DNA of 45,895 bases from Pararobbsia alpina (GCF_902859895.1 NZ_CADIKM010000035.1:1-45895); one strand, 5' to 3'. Counted from the stretch's first letter, positions 1 through 9,106 are shown. Numbers and translations are program-made. Notes: generated from the sequence alone by a model not told the origin.

Positions 1-581
1 TCGAAGGTCTCCTAATGCTCAAGATACAGATTTTCGCTGCGGCGACGTGCCATGCTTTCGATTCGGCAGTCCATTCGAATTGGCCTGCGATGAAAAAAAA
101 GACGCCGCCGGTGAGCTGGCGGCCAACAGGAGACGTTTAGGGCAATCGTTGCAGCAAAAAATCAAGACAGCCTGAACCACAATAGTTACGGCACTGCCGG
201 TGCTTACCCTGACTCGACCTGCCTCAACCATGCGAACCTGCAGGCCAAGCGACCGGGTGCTGCTGCCTAACCCGAGACGGACGGCGTTTCATCGTCGATA
301 TCGAAACAACAGGCGTAATCTGGTTTCCAGGGGATGACGAGCGGCGTCGCGTACCTCTTTCAAGTTGCAGATTAGCTTGGAACGGCGCCCGGCGACATGA
401 TACGAATGTATATGTGAAAGAACCCACGTCTGTGCCGGCCGCTTCGCGCGTCACGGTGAGTATTACCTCCAGACTTCAAGCCTCCCCGTATCGCTCAAGC
501 AACTCGCATTAAACAATCGGCCACACAAAACGCTTGGCTGGAAAGCACCGGCGGAAGCCTTCAATGAAAATTTCGTTATCG
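1..581. other. Intergenic start of window, no gene recognised
   Basis: No reading frame here has a convincing ribosome site, a Burkholderia-like codon pattern or a recognisable product. A 45-codon frame starting near 15 and a few short minus-strand frames are open, but none looks like a known protein. The right edge runs into the conserved promoter box at 582. Confidence 0.5.
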
Positions 582-649
582 ACTGTACTCTTTTCGTTTC
601 CGCCGATGTGTGCGTTCTGCACATTGCTTAACACTCGTAACCTTTAGTC
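582..649 (+). promoter_or_regulatory. Conserved 68-bp upstream box, copy 1 (ahead of DUF4148 gene)
   Basis: First of three copies, the others at 3184 and 4340. It holds a left block ACTGTACTC, a perfect inverted repeat TGTGC-N5-GCACA at 609-623, and a right block TAACCTT at 638. The offsets between the three blocks (0, 23 and 56) are identical in all copies. By hand count about 50 of 68 bases match copy 2. It lies 122 bp upstream of the DUF4148 start codon. The palindrome looks like a dimer-binding operator and the TAACCTT block could be part of the promoter core. The regulator is unknown. Confidence 0.6.
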
Positions 650-771
650 ACGGCATGCCGAGCGATACACCCGACATCCGGGACGCACGCAAGCGCGTGC
701 CGACCGCCGCGCCTCCGCGCTACGTTCGCGTCAGAGAGGCCCCATAGCCTACCCAACTGTAAGGACCAAAA

Positions 772-1014
772 ATGAGCAAGCTCTTCTCTTCCACCCTCCC
801 TGTCGCATTGACACTCGCGGCATCGCTGTTCTGTTCGGCAGCACATGCTGCGCAAGCAGACACGCAGCCGCAAGTTTCCGAAAACCAGAACCTGTCCTCC
901 GCCCCCGCGATTCAGCAAGGGCCCGGACTGACGCGCAAGCAGGTCTACGCCCAGCTGGTTCAGGCAGAAAAGGACGGCTCGATGGCACGCCTTCATGAGG
1001 AGTACAAGCGCTGA
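772..1014 (+). CDS. DUF4148 domain periplasmic protein
   Basis: A short 80-residue secreted protein. Residues 1 to about 26 form a classic signal peptide: MSKLF, a hydrophobic core, then AHA before the mature chain. The C-terminal part carries the DUF4148 pattern LTRKQVYAQLVQAEKDGS. This family is common and often multi-copy in Burkholderia and relatives, and its function is not established. An AAGGA ribosome site stands just before the ATG. It is monocistronic, and its upstream region carries the shared 68-bp box. Family assignment is fairly secure. A role in stress or envelope homeostasis would be inference only. Confidence 0.85.
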   Translation: MSKLFSSTLPVALTLAASLFCSAAHAAQADTQPQVSENQNLSSAPAIQQGPGLTRKQVYAQLVQAEKDGSMARLHEEYKR

Positions 1015-1455
1015 CTGTATCGGCCAGAGATGGCAAGTTGAATCGACTACGGCACTCGTCTTGCGCAAGCTGCGGTCGGTCCCGATCTCATCCCAGCGGC
1101 GTTTTTTCGCCCTTGCTCCCATGGCCTGAAGGCGGTCTGTCACAAGCAGGCCTGTCGCTTCGTAGACAAAGACAAATGCCCGCAAACGAGATACATTGAG
1201 AACACGCTGAGTGTCCGGCCGCGCCGGGGAGAGGCGGACGATGGACCGAGAAAAAAGTTCTGAAGTCGGCCACCGGCGCGATCTCATGCTCCGCCGCAGG
1301 AATCTCTGCCACTCCAGCCTTTTCACATATCGCAGTGTTGCTTGCTCGTCGTCAGCCGGGTTGATGAGGAGCAATGGCGGCGAACCGAGGCAGCCGGGGA
1401 CGCAGCGGTGCGAGCTTCGTGCCGCTCGTTCCAGCCGCTGCGAAGCGTCGCTCCG
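1015..1455. other. Intergenic region, nothing recognised
   Basis: The 440 bp between the DUF4148 gene and the sensor kinase hold no recognisable gene. The kinase frame is open upstream to 1342, but that extension is Arg/Glu-rich, non-hydrophobic and unlike the family, so I treat it as non-coding. No copy of the 68-bp box was seen here. Confidence 0.5.
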
Positions 1456-3105
1456 ATGGTGAAGCTAGCCACCGTTGTCCCGGAGGAACAGCATTTCATC
1501 CTCTCGAGTTTGGCGCCCAGCCGGGCGCAGAGACGGCTCGCCCTTGCCGTTGTGCTCGCCTTGCTGGTTGTCCTTATCCTCATTGAGGGACCCCTCTCGA
1601 CCATCGAACCGGAACGGATCTACGCATTCGTCCCGGCCTACGCGATGGCTCTGTTCGTGGTCGATTTGATCACCGCGGTGCTGCTGTTCGCCCAGTTCTC
1701 TATCCTTCGTTCGCGTGCCCTTCTCGTGATCGCGAGTGGATATCTCTTCACGGCGCTGACCGTGATCCCCTGGATGCTGACCTTTCCGGGCGCCTTCGCG
1801 CCAGGTGGCCTGCTTGGCGCCGGGCTGCAGAGCGCGAATTGGCTTTATATCCTGTGGCACGCCGGTTTTTCGATGTTCATCATCGCGTATGCCCTATTGA
1901 AGGATGCCGATCCTACCAAGGGGCTGTGGCAAGGTTCTGCGGGTGCAGCCATCCTTTCAAGTGTGGCCCTGATCGCGGCCGTAGTAGGTGCGGCGACACT
2001 TCTTGTCACAGCGGGACATGCGCATTTGCCCCGCACCATGCTCGACCCGGTCCGTTTTTCCACCCTCCGCCTGTATGTTGCGGGATCTCAAGTCCTGTTG
2101 AACGTTGCTGCGCTCGTTGTGCTCTGGGTCCAGCGGCGTTCCTTGTTGGATCTGTGGCTGATGGTGGCGATGTGCGCCCACCTGATCGAACTCTGTCTGA
2201 TCGTGTTTCCCGTTCCTGTTCGCTTCAGCTTGGGCTGGTATGCCGGCCGACTCTGCGGGCTCGTGTCCGGCAGTCTCGTCCTGTGTGTCCTGCTGTACGA
2301 AATCACGACGCTCTACGGGAATCTGCTGAGCGCCGTCTTTGCTAGACGCCGCGAGCGCGAAGCGCGGCTGCTGACCGGGGACGCGGTAGCGGCCACGATT
2401 GCACACGAGGTCAAGCAGCCATTGACGGGGATGGTGACGAATGCCGATGCAGGCCTGCGCTGGCTGAATCGCGCGATGCCCGATCTCGATGAAACGAAGG
2501 CGGCACTCGATCGGATCGTCTCCGATGGCCATCGCGCGGCAGCAGTGATCGACAGGGTTCGGGCAATGTTCAAGGGGGATCTGAACAGAACTGCGTTCGA
2601 CCTCAATAGCCTTGTCGGGGAGACCCTTACCCTGGTAGGAGATGCCCTGCAGAAGGACCGGATACTGGTCCGGACCGAGTTGAATGCACAGCTACCGTTG
2701 GTAATAGGGGATCGAGTCCAACTGCAACAGGTGCTTCTGAACTTGATCACAAACGCCATTGATGCGATGGCCGTCAGCGATAAGGAGCGGGTTTTGCGTG
2801 TGAAATCCGACATCCACGACGATGGTGCGGTAAGGGTCTCGGTGGCGGATACCGGTACAGGAGTCAGCTCGCAAGACATCGATCGGATATTCGACCCGCT
2901 CTTCACCAAGAAACCTGGCGGGATGGGAATGGGCCTGGCAATTTGCCGCTCGATTATCGAGGCGCATAGCGGCCGCATATTGGTGGCCCCAAACAAGCCT
3001 CAGGGCACCATTTTTCAGTTTGTCCTTTTCGCCAACGGTGCGACCTCTGCCGGTGCTTTACGAGGAGAGCAACCCGAGAATCTCCCGCATAGTTCGCACG
3101 CCTGA
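1456..3105 (+). CDS. MASE4-type membrane sensor histidine kinase (orphan)
   Basis: 549 residues from the ATG at 1456, chosen because the frame just upstream lacks membrane character. The N-terminal half is a multi-span membrane sensor resembling MASE4 (VPAYAMALFVVDL, SANWLYILWHAGF), about seven hydrophobic segments to residue 290. A HisKA domain follows with the phosphoacceptor in AHEVKQPLTG (His about 317). The HATPase_c domain has LNLITNAIDAM (N box), DTGTGVS (G1) and GGMGMGLAICRSI (G2). All catalytic motifs are intact. It should autophosphorylate on a membrane-sensed cue, but no response regulator gene lies next to it in the window. It sits between two genes that carry the shared upstream box, which makes it a candidate input for that regulon. 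That link is inference. Confidence 0.88.
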   Translation: MVKLATVVPEEQHFILSSLAPSRAQRRLALAVVLALLVVLILIEGPLSTIEPERIYAFVPAYAMALFVVDLITAVLLFAQFSILRSRALLVIASGYLFTALTVIPWMLTFPGAFAPGGLLGAGLQSANWLYILWHAGFSMFIIAYALLKDADPTKGLWQGSAGAAILSSVALIAAVVGAATLLVTAGHAHLPRTMLDPVRFSTLRLYVAGSQVLLNVAALVVLWVQRRSLLDLWLMVAMCAHLIELCLIVFPVPVRFSLGWYAGRLCGLVSGSLVLCVLLYEITTLYGNLLSAVFARRREREARLLTGDAVAATIAHEVKQPLTGMVTNADAGLRWLNRAMPDLDETKAALDRIVSDGHRAAAVIDRVRAMFKGDLNRTAFDLNSLVGETLTLVGDALQKDRILVRTELNAQLPLVIGDRVQLQQVLLNLITNAIDAMAVSDKERVLRVKSDIHDDGAVRVSVADTGTGVSSQDIDRIFDPLFTKKPGGMGMGLAICRSIIEAHSGRILVAPNKPQGTIFQFVLFANGATSAGALRGEQPENLPHSSHA

Positions 3106-3183
3106 TTCTGATGAGATCAGTCTACGACCGCCTCGACATTCTTGGCTCGATAGCTGCTCGCCATGGCGCGCATCAGACGTTGC

Positions 3184-3251
3184 ACTGTACTCTTTCGATC
3201 ACCGAAGATGTGTGCGTTCTGCGCATGACCGAAGGCCCTTAACCTTCAGGC
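3184..3251 (+). promoter_or_regulatory. Conserved 68-bp upstream box, copy 2 (ahead of fdhD)
   Basis: Second copy of the box at 582. The left block ACTGTACTC starts at 3184, the imperfect palindrome TGTGC-GTTCT-GCGCA is at 3211-3225, and TAACCTT is at 3240, all with the same spacing as the other copies. By hand count about 53 of 68 positions match copy 3. It ends 74 bp before the fdhD start codon. Confidence 0.6.
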
Positions 3252-3325
3252 ACTGTCCTTCATACCGAGTGCCGGGCGGCTCAAGCCGCCGCCCCCCACT
3301 CCACTGTTGTCCTGAAGGAGAAAAG

Positions 3326-4156
3326 ATGCCCTGCGATCCAACCACTGAACATGCCGGAAGCGTTTCGCGCCCGATCATTCGCCGGCGGCGAGGTGAGTCG
3401 ACGGCCCTCACGGCTCGAGTCGTCGAGGAATTCCCGGTCGCGCTCGTCTTCAACGACATGTCGCATGCGGTCATGATGGCAACGCCGCTTGATCTCGAAG
3501 CGTTCGCGGTGGGCTTTTCGCTGACGGAAGGTATCGTCGAGCGCGCCGCCGACGTCTCTGATCTCGAAGTCTTCATCCATGCCGACAGCGCGGAGGTGCA
3601 GCTGACAATCGCACAATCGGCCTTCCTGCAATTGAAAGGCAAGCGGCGCGCCCTCGCCGGCCGTACCGGCTGTCGGGTATGCGGCATCGAAATCTTTGAA
3701 TTGCTGGATTTGAAACCGCAGAAGATTGCGCGTCCAAACGATGCCCCCGCAATATCCCATTCGGCTATCGAATCGGCCGCGTGCGAATTGCCGGCCCGGC
3801 AGATGCTGATGTGCGAGACAGGGGAAATCCACGCTGCGGCATGGTGCAAGCCCGACGGCTCCATTGTCGAAGTGTTCGAGGACGTGGGCCGCCACAACGC
3901 GCTCGACAAGCTGATCGGCGGTCTCGCTCGGCTGCGCGAAAACATGCAGGATGGCTTCGTCTTTCTATCGAGCCGGGCGAGCTACGAACTCGTTTGCAAA
4001 GCGGCACGAATGAACATTCCGTTGCTCGCCACGGTTTCCGCCCCGACCTCGCTCGCGATCGACGTTGCGCAACGTGTCGGCATGCGTCTGTTGAGTTTCT
4101 GCCGGCATGAGGGATTTGCCGAATACACCGCGAGCGCCTCTCCAGTTCCGGTGTGA
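3326..4156 (+). CDS. fdhD: Formate dehydrogenase accessory sulfurtransferase FdhD
   Basis: 276 residues. FdhD carries sulfur from IscS to the Mo-bis-MGD cofactor and so activates formate dehydrogenases. Seen here: the CxxC active loop in GRTGCRVCGIE, the DVGRHNALDKLIG block, the SSRASYELV block and the SAPTSLAI block, all in family order and at normal length. The frame is open upstream to 3020, but the ATG at 3326 follows a GAAGGAG site and starts where the family starts. No formate dehydrogenase subunit is in the window, so it is detached from its client. Its promoter region carries the shared 68-bp box, suggesting co-expression with the efflux operon and the DUF4148 protein. Confidence 0.93.
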   Translation: MPCDPTTEHAGSVSRPIIRRRRGESTALTARVVEEFPVALVFNDMSHAVMMATPLDLEAFAVGFSLTEGIVERAADVSDLEVFIHADSAEVQLTIAQSAFLQLKGKRRALAGRTGCRVCGIEIFELLDLKPQKIARPNDAPAISHSAIESAACELPARQMLMCETGEIHAAAWCKPDGSIVEVFEDVGRHNALDKLIGGLARLRENMQDGFVFLSSRASYELVCKAARMNIPLLATVSAPTSLAIDVAQRVGMRLLSFCRHEGFAEYTASASPVPV

Positions 4157-4315
4157 CCGCGGCGTTCCAACGTGTCGCGATCTGATGCCTGTAGCCGCGC
4201 CATCTTTCCTATAGCTTCACCGACTCTCTTCGATTGACTCCGGCCGCGACAGGATCCCGACCCGAGCTGCGTCGCGGGTTTGACGGTCTACTGCACGCTT
4301 CAAGATGGCATATTG

Positions 4316-4335
4316 CTATGGTGTGCGAACCATAG
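4316..4335. promoter_or_regulatory. Perfect 7-6-7 inverted repeat upstream of efflux operon
   Basis: CTATGGT, six bases, then ACCATAG: a perfect palindrome ending four bases before box copy 3. The size and position are typical of a TetR, MarR or GntR dimer operator. No such regulator gene is adjacent. Confidence 0.45.
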
Positions 4336-4339
4336 AATA

Positions 4340-4407
4340 ACTGTGCTCTCTAGGTCAGCAAAAATGTGTGCGCTCTACGCAGGGTCGAAGCCTCTTAACC
4401 TTCAGTC
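4340..4407 (+). promoter_or_regulatory. Conserved 68-bp upstream box, copy 3 (ahead of FUSC operon)
   Basis: Third copy. Left block ACTGTGCTC at 4340, half-palindrome TGTGC-GCTCT-ACGCA at 4367-4381, and TAACCTT at 4396. It ends 86 bp before the FUSC start. Its palindrome is the most degenerate of the three, but the flanking blocks and spacing are kept. Confidence 0.6.
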
Positions 4408-4493
4408 CTGCGCGCTCCAAGTGCTACACCTGAAAATCGGGGACGGCCACGCGCACAACAACCATTGACCTGCAATCCGTATCCGACAACCTC

Positions 4494-6539
4494 GTGACCC
4501 GCATCGACCACCGAAAGGCGATCCTCTCGATCAACAGCTTTGCTGCTGCCATGCTGGCCCTCTATCTTGGGTTCAGCATCGGCCTGCCGCGCCCCTATTG
4601 GGCGCTGGCAACTGTCTATATCATTGCCCACCCCCTGTCCGGGGCGGTAAGGTCGAAAGCGGTCTACCGAGCCATCGGCACATTGTTAGGCGCAGGCGCG
4701 GCGGTGGCGGTGGCGGCGATCCCAAGTGTGGTCGACTCTCCGATATGGCTGTCTTTGGCTCTGGCGATTTGGAGCGGATTGTGCCTGTTCATTTCGCTAC
4801 TGGATCGCACACCGCGCGCCTATATATTCATGCTCGCCGGTTATACCACCGCCATCATTGGGTTTCCCTGCGTCTTGGCCCCGGACACCGTCTTCGACGT
4901 CGCGGTCTCGCGGGCGGAGGAAATACTGCTCGGCATCATCTGCGCGAGCCTCACCCACAGCCTGTTCTTCCCGCGGCAGGTCATCGAAGTCCTGGGTGAT
5001 CGTGTCAACCATATTCTGTCCGACGCGTCCGCCTGGGTCCGGGGGGCCCTGAACGAGCGGTGTTCTGTCGAGATGGACCGCGAACGTCGCCGGCTCGCTT
5101 CACACGTGACCGAACTGCACATGTTGAGCACGCATCTTCCGTTCGACACGATGCCAGCGCCCTTGAAAACCCGCGCCGTCCATGCGTTGGAAGATCGACT
5201 TTCAGTGCTGTTGCCGCTGGCGACGGCGGTCGAGGGTCATCTCGAAGCTCTGGAGGCCAATGGCCACCCGTTGGAGCCGGATTTGCGGCGTCTCGTAGGC
5301 GAGGTGCGCGAATTCGCCGACGCGGGGACGACAATTTCGGGGAAGCAGGCCGACTACCTGATGCAAGCCTGTGTGGCGCTTGAGCCCGCCATTGACGCCG
5401 CGAGCGACTGGCCCACCCTGCTCAAGACGACCCTGCTCCAACGGCTCGGCGAACTGATCCGCGCGCTGCAGGACTGCCGGGACCTGAGCGCGTGCGTCTA
5501 CGATCCCTCGTGTGCGCCGATGCATCTGGAGCCGCCGGTACGGGCCCGGTCCGAACGCCGTCTGCACCTCGACCCGGGCATGGCGCTGCTTTCCGCAGTG
5601 GCATGTGTGTTGGCCATCCTTTTATGTTGCGCGGCCTGGATCGGCACCGCCTGGCCCGACGGCGCGGTGGCCGCCATGTGGGCAGCGATCGGTTGCGCGC
5701 TGTTCGCCACTCAGGACGATCCGGCGCCGGCGATCGCCAAATTCCTGGTCTATGGCGCGGTCAGCCTCCCCGTCGCGGCGCTTTATCTGTTCGCCATTCT
5801 GCCGTCGGTCGATGGCTTTCCCGTGCTGGCGCTCTCTTTAGCCCCGCTGTTGCTCGTGATCGGCTATCTCCAGGGCGAGACGAGCGGGGCTAGCAAGGTG
5901 CTTCCGTTCATCTGGCTTTTCGCCGGCATACTCAGCCTACAAGATACTTTTAGTGCGGACTTCGGCAGTTTCGCCAATGTGGGTCTCAGCTCTCTCGCTG
6001 GCCTCGCCGCTGCCCTGATCACTACCCGCCTTGGCCGCTCGGTGGGCGCCGGTTGGGCCGCGTGGCGGATCCTGCGATCCGGCTGGCGTGAACTCGCGGG
6101 TCTGGCCCAGGCCGGCGCCGCGGCGGATCGCGCCGCGTGGACGAGCCGGATGCTTGATCGGTTGAACCTGCTGGCGCCGCGTCTGGCCCTGGCGTCGGCA
6201 GATGGGTCCCTGGTGGCGACCGACGCGCTCAACGACCTGCGCGTCGGAATGCACGTGGTCGACCTGCAACGGGCCCGTCCCGCCATCGGAGCCGTCGCGG
6301 ATCAAGCGATCGGCCGCGTGCTCAAAGGCTTGGGCCATTACTTCCGCACCGCCTCGAGCGGTCGCCTGAACGTCGCGCCGCTCGAACTGCTAGGTGATCT
6401 GGATCAAGCGATCAGCGCGATCACCGCGAATCCGCCAAGCCCTGGAGGCCGAGCAGGGGTCGTCGCCCTGACAAGCCTGCGCCTCGACCTGTTCCACGAT
6501 GTGCCGGCTTATCAGCCACCCTCGGAGGGCGCGCGATGA
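4494..6539 (+). CDS. FUSC family inner-membrane efflux protein
   Basis: 681 residues, inner-membrane subunit of a fusaric-acid/AaeB-type efflux system that exports aromatic or weak acids. The layout is the family's duplicated one: an N-terminal set of about five helices starting FAAAMLALYLGFSIGLPRPY, a long soluble middle of about residues 170-360, then a second helix bundle (AACVLAILLCCAAWIGTAWP region onward) and a soluble tail. I took the GTG at 4494 as start. No strong ribosome site is visible, so the true start could lie slightly upstream. It is first gene of a tight four-gene operon, with its stop overlapping the DUF1656 start by four bases. The upstream region holds both the 7-6-7 palindrome and box copy 3. 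The substrate cannot be told from sequence. Confidence 0.88.
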   Translation: MTRIDHRKAILSINSFAAAMLALYLGFSIGLPRPYWALATVYIIAHPLSGAVRSKAVYRAIGTLLGAGAAVAVAAIPSVVDSPIWLSLALAIWSGLCLFISLLDRTPRAYIFMLAGYTTAIIGFPCVLAPDTVFDVAVSRAEEILLGIICASLTHSLFFPRQVIEVLGDRVNHILSDASAWVRGALNERCSVEMDRERRRLASHVTELHMLSTHLPFDTMPAPLKTRAVHALEDRLSVLLPLATAVEGHLEALEANGHPLEPDLRRLVGEVREFADAGTTISGKQADYLMQACVALEPAIDAASDWPTLLKTTLLQRLGELIRALQDCRDLSACVYDPSCAPMHLEPPVRARSERRLHLDPGMALLSAVACVLAILLCCAAWIGTAWPDGAVAAMWAAIGCALFATQDDPAPAIAKFLVYGAVSLPVAALYLFAILPSVDGFPVLALSLAPLLLVIGYLQGETSGASKVLPFIWLFAGILSLQDTFSADFGSFANVGLSSLAGLAAALITTRLGRSVGAGWAAWRILRSGWRELAGLAQAGAAADRAAWTSRMLDRLNLLAPRLALASADGSLVATDALNDLRVGMHVVDLQRARPAIGAVADQAIGRVLKGLGHYFRTASSGRLNVAPLELLGDLDQAISAITANPPSPGGRAGVVALTSLRLDLFHDVPAYQPPSEGAR

Positions 6540-6763
6540 TCGGCGAACTGAATATCGAGGGGGTGTTTGTCGCGCCTCTCGCGGTCTGGGCCGTGGTTGC
6601 GTTCGGCGTCAATCAGCTGTTGCGCCAGGTACTGATTCGGGTTGGTCTGTACCGCATGGTCTGGCACCCGGCTCTTTTCGACACGGCCTTGTTCGTCATC
6701 CTCTGGGCGCTGGTGGCCGCTCTTTCCGCACACCTTCCATTCCTTCAGGAACCCGTTCGCTAG
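6536..6763 (+). CDS. DUF1656 (AaeX-like) small membrane protein
   Basis: 75 residues with two hydrophobic segments (roughly residues 8-28 and 45-65). DUF1656/AaeX proteins are almost always encoded between FUSC and HlyD genes in such operons and are thought to belong to the efflux unit, though their job is unproven. The sequence starts MIGELNIEGVFVAPL, typical of the family. The ATG overlaps the FUSC stop codon (ATGA), indicating translational coupling. Confidence 0.88.
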   Translation: MIGELNIEGVFVAPLAVWAVVAFGVNQLLRQVLIRVGLYRMVWHPALFDTALFVILWALVAALSAHLPFLQEPVR

Positions 6764-6770
6764 TCTGGCT

Positions 6771-7670
6771 ATGAATATCCTTCTGATCCAATTGGGCCGA
6801 TTCGCGCTCACCGCTACGGTGGTCGCCATCGCCGGGTTCGCCGGCGAGTGGCTGTGGATTCACTACCACGATGACCCCTGGACCCGTGACGGGCGCGTGC
6901 GCGCCGATGTGGTACAAGTCGCGCCTGACGTGGCAGGATGGGTGACGCAGGTCGCGGTCCACGACAACCAGCGCGTGCGAAAGGGGCAACTCCTGTTCAT
7001 GATTGACCAGCCCCGCTACGCCATCGCCTTGCGCCAGGCCGAAGCGGTTGTCGTCAGCGACCGCGCCAGCCTGGCCGAGGCCCAGCGCGAGGATCAACGC
7101 GACCGCACGCTGGGTGAACTGGTCGGCGCTGAAGCGCGCCAGCAGAGCGCCACCCGCGTGAATGAAGCCGAGGCGGCCCTTACCGAGGCCCTCGCCAATA
7201 GAGACGGCGCCCGCCTGAACCTCGAGCGCACGTCGGTCAGCGCTTCAGTCGACGGGGTGGTGACCAACCTCGAGTTGAGGCCTGGGGACTATCTCAGCGT
7301 TGGCCGGCCCGCCCTCGCCCTGGTTGATACGGGAACGCTCCGTGTCGACGGCTATTTCGAGGAAACCAAACTACGCCACATCCGCGTCGGCGATCGGGCA
7401 TCGGTACGAATCATGGGCGTGCCCACTCTGCTCTATGGTCATGTTCAGGGCATCGCCGCAGGTATCGAGGATCGCGAGCGCGGGTTGGGGGGCAACCTGC
7501 TGTCGAACGTCGATCCGACCTTCAACTGGGTGCGCCTGGCACAACGAATTCCCGTGCGCGTAGAGCTGGACACCGCTCCGCCGGATATTCGATTGATCTC
7601 TGGCCGCACGGCCACCGTGACGGTGCTTGAGCCCACCACGGTCCACACGCCGGCGGAGGTACGTCCATGA
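6771..7670 (+). CDS. HlyD family periplasmic adaptor of efflux system
   Basis: 299 residues. A single N-terminal membrane anchor (about residues 8-28) is followed by the biotinyl-lipoyl half motif (VAPDVAGWVTQVAVHDNQRV), a helical hairpin, the second lipoyl half (SASVDGVVTNLELRPGDYLS) and a beta-barrel region. This matches AaeA/EmrA-type membrane fusion proteins that bridge the FUSC pump to the outer-membrane channel. The frame is open upstream to 6642, but the ATG at 6771, seven bases after the DUF1656 stop, gives the correct family N-terminus. Its stop overlaps the next start. Confidence 0.9.
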   Translation: MNILLIQLGRFALTATVVAIAGFAGEWLWIHYHDDPWTRDGRVRADVVQVAPDVAGWVTQVAVHDNQRVRKGQLLFMIDQPRYAIALRQAEAVVVSDRASLAEAQREDQRDRTLGELVGAEARQQSATRVNEAEAALTEALANRDGARLNLERTSVSASVDGVVTNLELRPGDYLSVGRPALALVDTGTLRVDGYFEETKLRHIRVGDRASVRIMGVPTLLYGHVQGIAAGIEDRERGLGGNLLSNVDPTFNWVRLAQRIPVRVELDTAPPDIRLISGRTATVTVLEPTTVHTPAEVRP

Positions 7671-9106
7671 ATCGCCGCCTTGTTCCAATCCTGTTGTCGA
7701 CCGCGATTGCCGCGTCGCTGCTGGCAGGGTGTCAGGCGGTGGGTCCGAACTACCACATGCCGGACCACGCCGTGGCCAAGCAGCCGGCGGCGAGCGCACC
7801 CTTCATCAGCGTCGAGCCGCGCGCCGCTTCGAGCGAACCCCTCCCCGACGAATGGTGGCAGCTTTACCAGGAACCCGTGCTCGACGACCTCGTGCGCCAG
7901 GCATTGACGACCAATACCGACCTGAGGGTCGCCCAGGCCAATCTCGCCCGCGCGCAAGCCGGGGTGGAAGCGGTCGAGGAGTTGCGCCGCCCGTCCACGG
8001 GCATTACCGCGGGACTGACGGAAGGCCAGCTTTCGGGCGAACAGTATCTGCAGACCGCAGCCCCGCCGTTTGGATCCATCTATCAGATGAACTTCCATGT
8101 CGCGTATCAATTGGATTTGTTCGGGCAGATCAGGCGCGGGATCGAAGCGGCCAAGGCCGATACCGAAGCTGCGCAAGCCGCCTATGACGTCACGCGCGTT
8201 ACCGTGGCTGCCGAAACCGCGCGCGCCTACGCTGACGTTTGCGGCGCAGGACTCGAACTTTCCGCCGCCCACCACATCCTCGATCTTGAGCACCAAAGCT
8301 CGGACTTGACGGCGAAAATGGTGCAGGCGGGGCGAGGGGTCTCTACCGACGTGACCAATTCTGAAGCCCAGGTCGCTGTGACCAGCGCCAGCATCCCAAC
8401 GCTTGAGGCTCAACAAAAACTGGCTCTTTACCACTTGGCCACCCTCACGGGTCGGCCGCCAGCCGAATTCCCCAAAGCCGTACAGGACTGCGAAACACCT
8501 CCCCGGCTGACCGCCCCGATTCCCGTCGGAGACGGGGCCGCACTACTCAAGCGCCGCCCCGACATTCGCGGCGCCGAGCGAACGCTGGCCGCCTCGACGG
8601 CACGCATCGGCGTGGCTGTCGCCGATCTTTATCCCAAGATTACTTTGGGTCTCAACGTGGGCTCCATAGGCTACACCAGCGTTTTTCTCCAAAAGCAAAC
8701 CGACACCTATACGCTCGGACCGCTGATTTCCTGGGAGTTTCCCAACGTCGGTGCGGCCAAGGCCAAGATCGCAGCGGCGAACGCGACCACCGCGGCCGAC
8801 TATGCCCGGTTTGACGGCGTGGTTCTGACCGCCCTACGCGAGGTCGAAAGCGCCCTCACTGTTTACGCGCGCGACCTGGACCGTGAATCTGACCTTAAGA
8901 CCGGGCGCGCCCGCGCCGCGACCGCCTTGAGTGACGCAATGCGTCTGCAACAGAGCGGTCGACAGGGATACCTGCCCGTGCTGAGTGCCGAGCAAACCGT
9001 CGCCTCCAGCGATGCATCACTTGCCTCGCAGGAAGTCAAGCTGGCCCAGGACCAGATCGACCTGTTCCTGGCGCTCGGCGGCGGATGGGGCAAGGCGGCA
9101 CGTTGA
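7667..9106 (+). CDS. NodT-type outer-membrane efflux lipoprotein
   Basis: 479 residues. A lipoprotein signal with lipobox LLAGC places an acylated Cys near residue 22. Two repeated outer-membrane efflux (TolC-like) domains follow, with the characteristic WWQLYQEPVLDDLVRQAL and RRPDIRGAERTLAAS motifs. It is the outer-membrane channel completing the FUSC/DUF1656/HlyD system. The start overlaps the HlyD stop (ATGA). Together the four genes make an envelope-spanning exporter. Confidence 0.92.
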   Translation: MNRRLVPILLSTAIAASLLAGCQAVGPNYHMPDHAVAKQPAASAPFISVEPRAASSEPLPDEWWQLYQEPVLDDLVRQALTTNTDLRVAQANLARAQAGVEAVEELRRPSTGITAGLTEGQLSGEQYLQTAAPPFGSIYQMNFHVAYQLDLFGQIRRGIEAAKADTEAAQAAYDVTRVTVAAETARAYADVCGAGLELSAAHHILDLEHQSSDLTAKMVQAGRGVSTDVTNSEAQVAVTSASIPTLEAQQKLALYHLATLTGRPPAEFPKAVQDCETPPRLTAPIPVGDGAALLKRRPDIRGAERTLAASTARIGVAVADLYPKITLGLNVGSIGYTSVFLQKQTDTYTLGPLISWEFPNVGAAKAKIAAANATTAADYARFDGVVLTALREVESALTVYARDLDRESDLKTGRARAATALSDAMRLQQSGRQGYLPVLSAEQTVASSDASLASQEVKLAQDQIDLFLALGGGWGKAAR

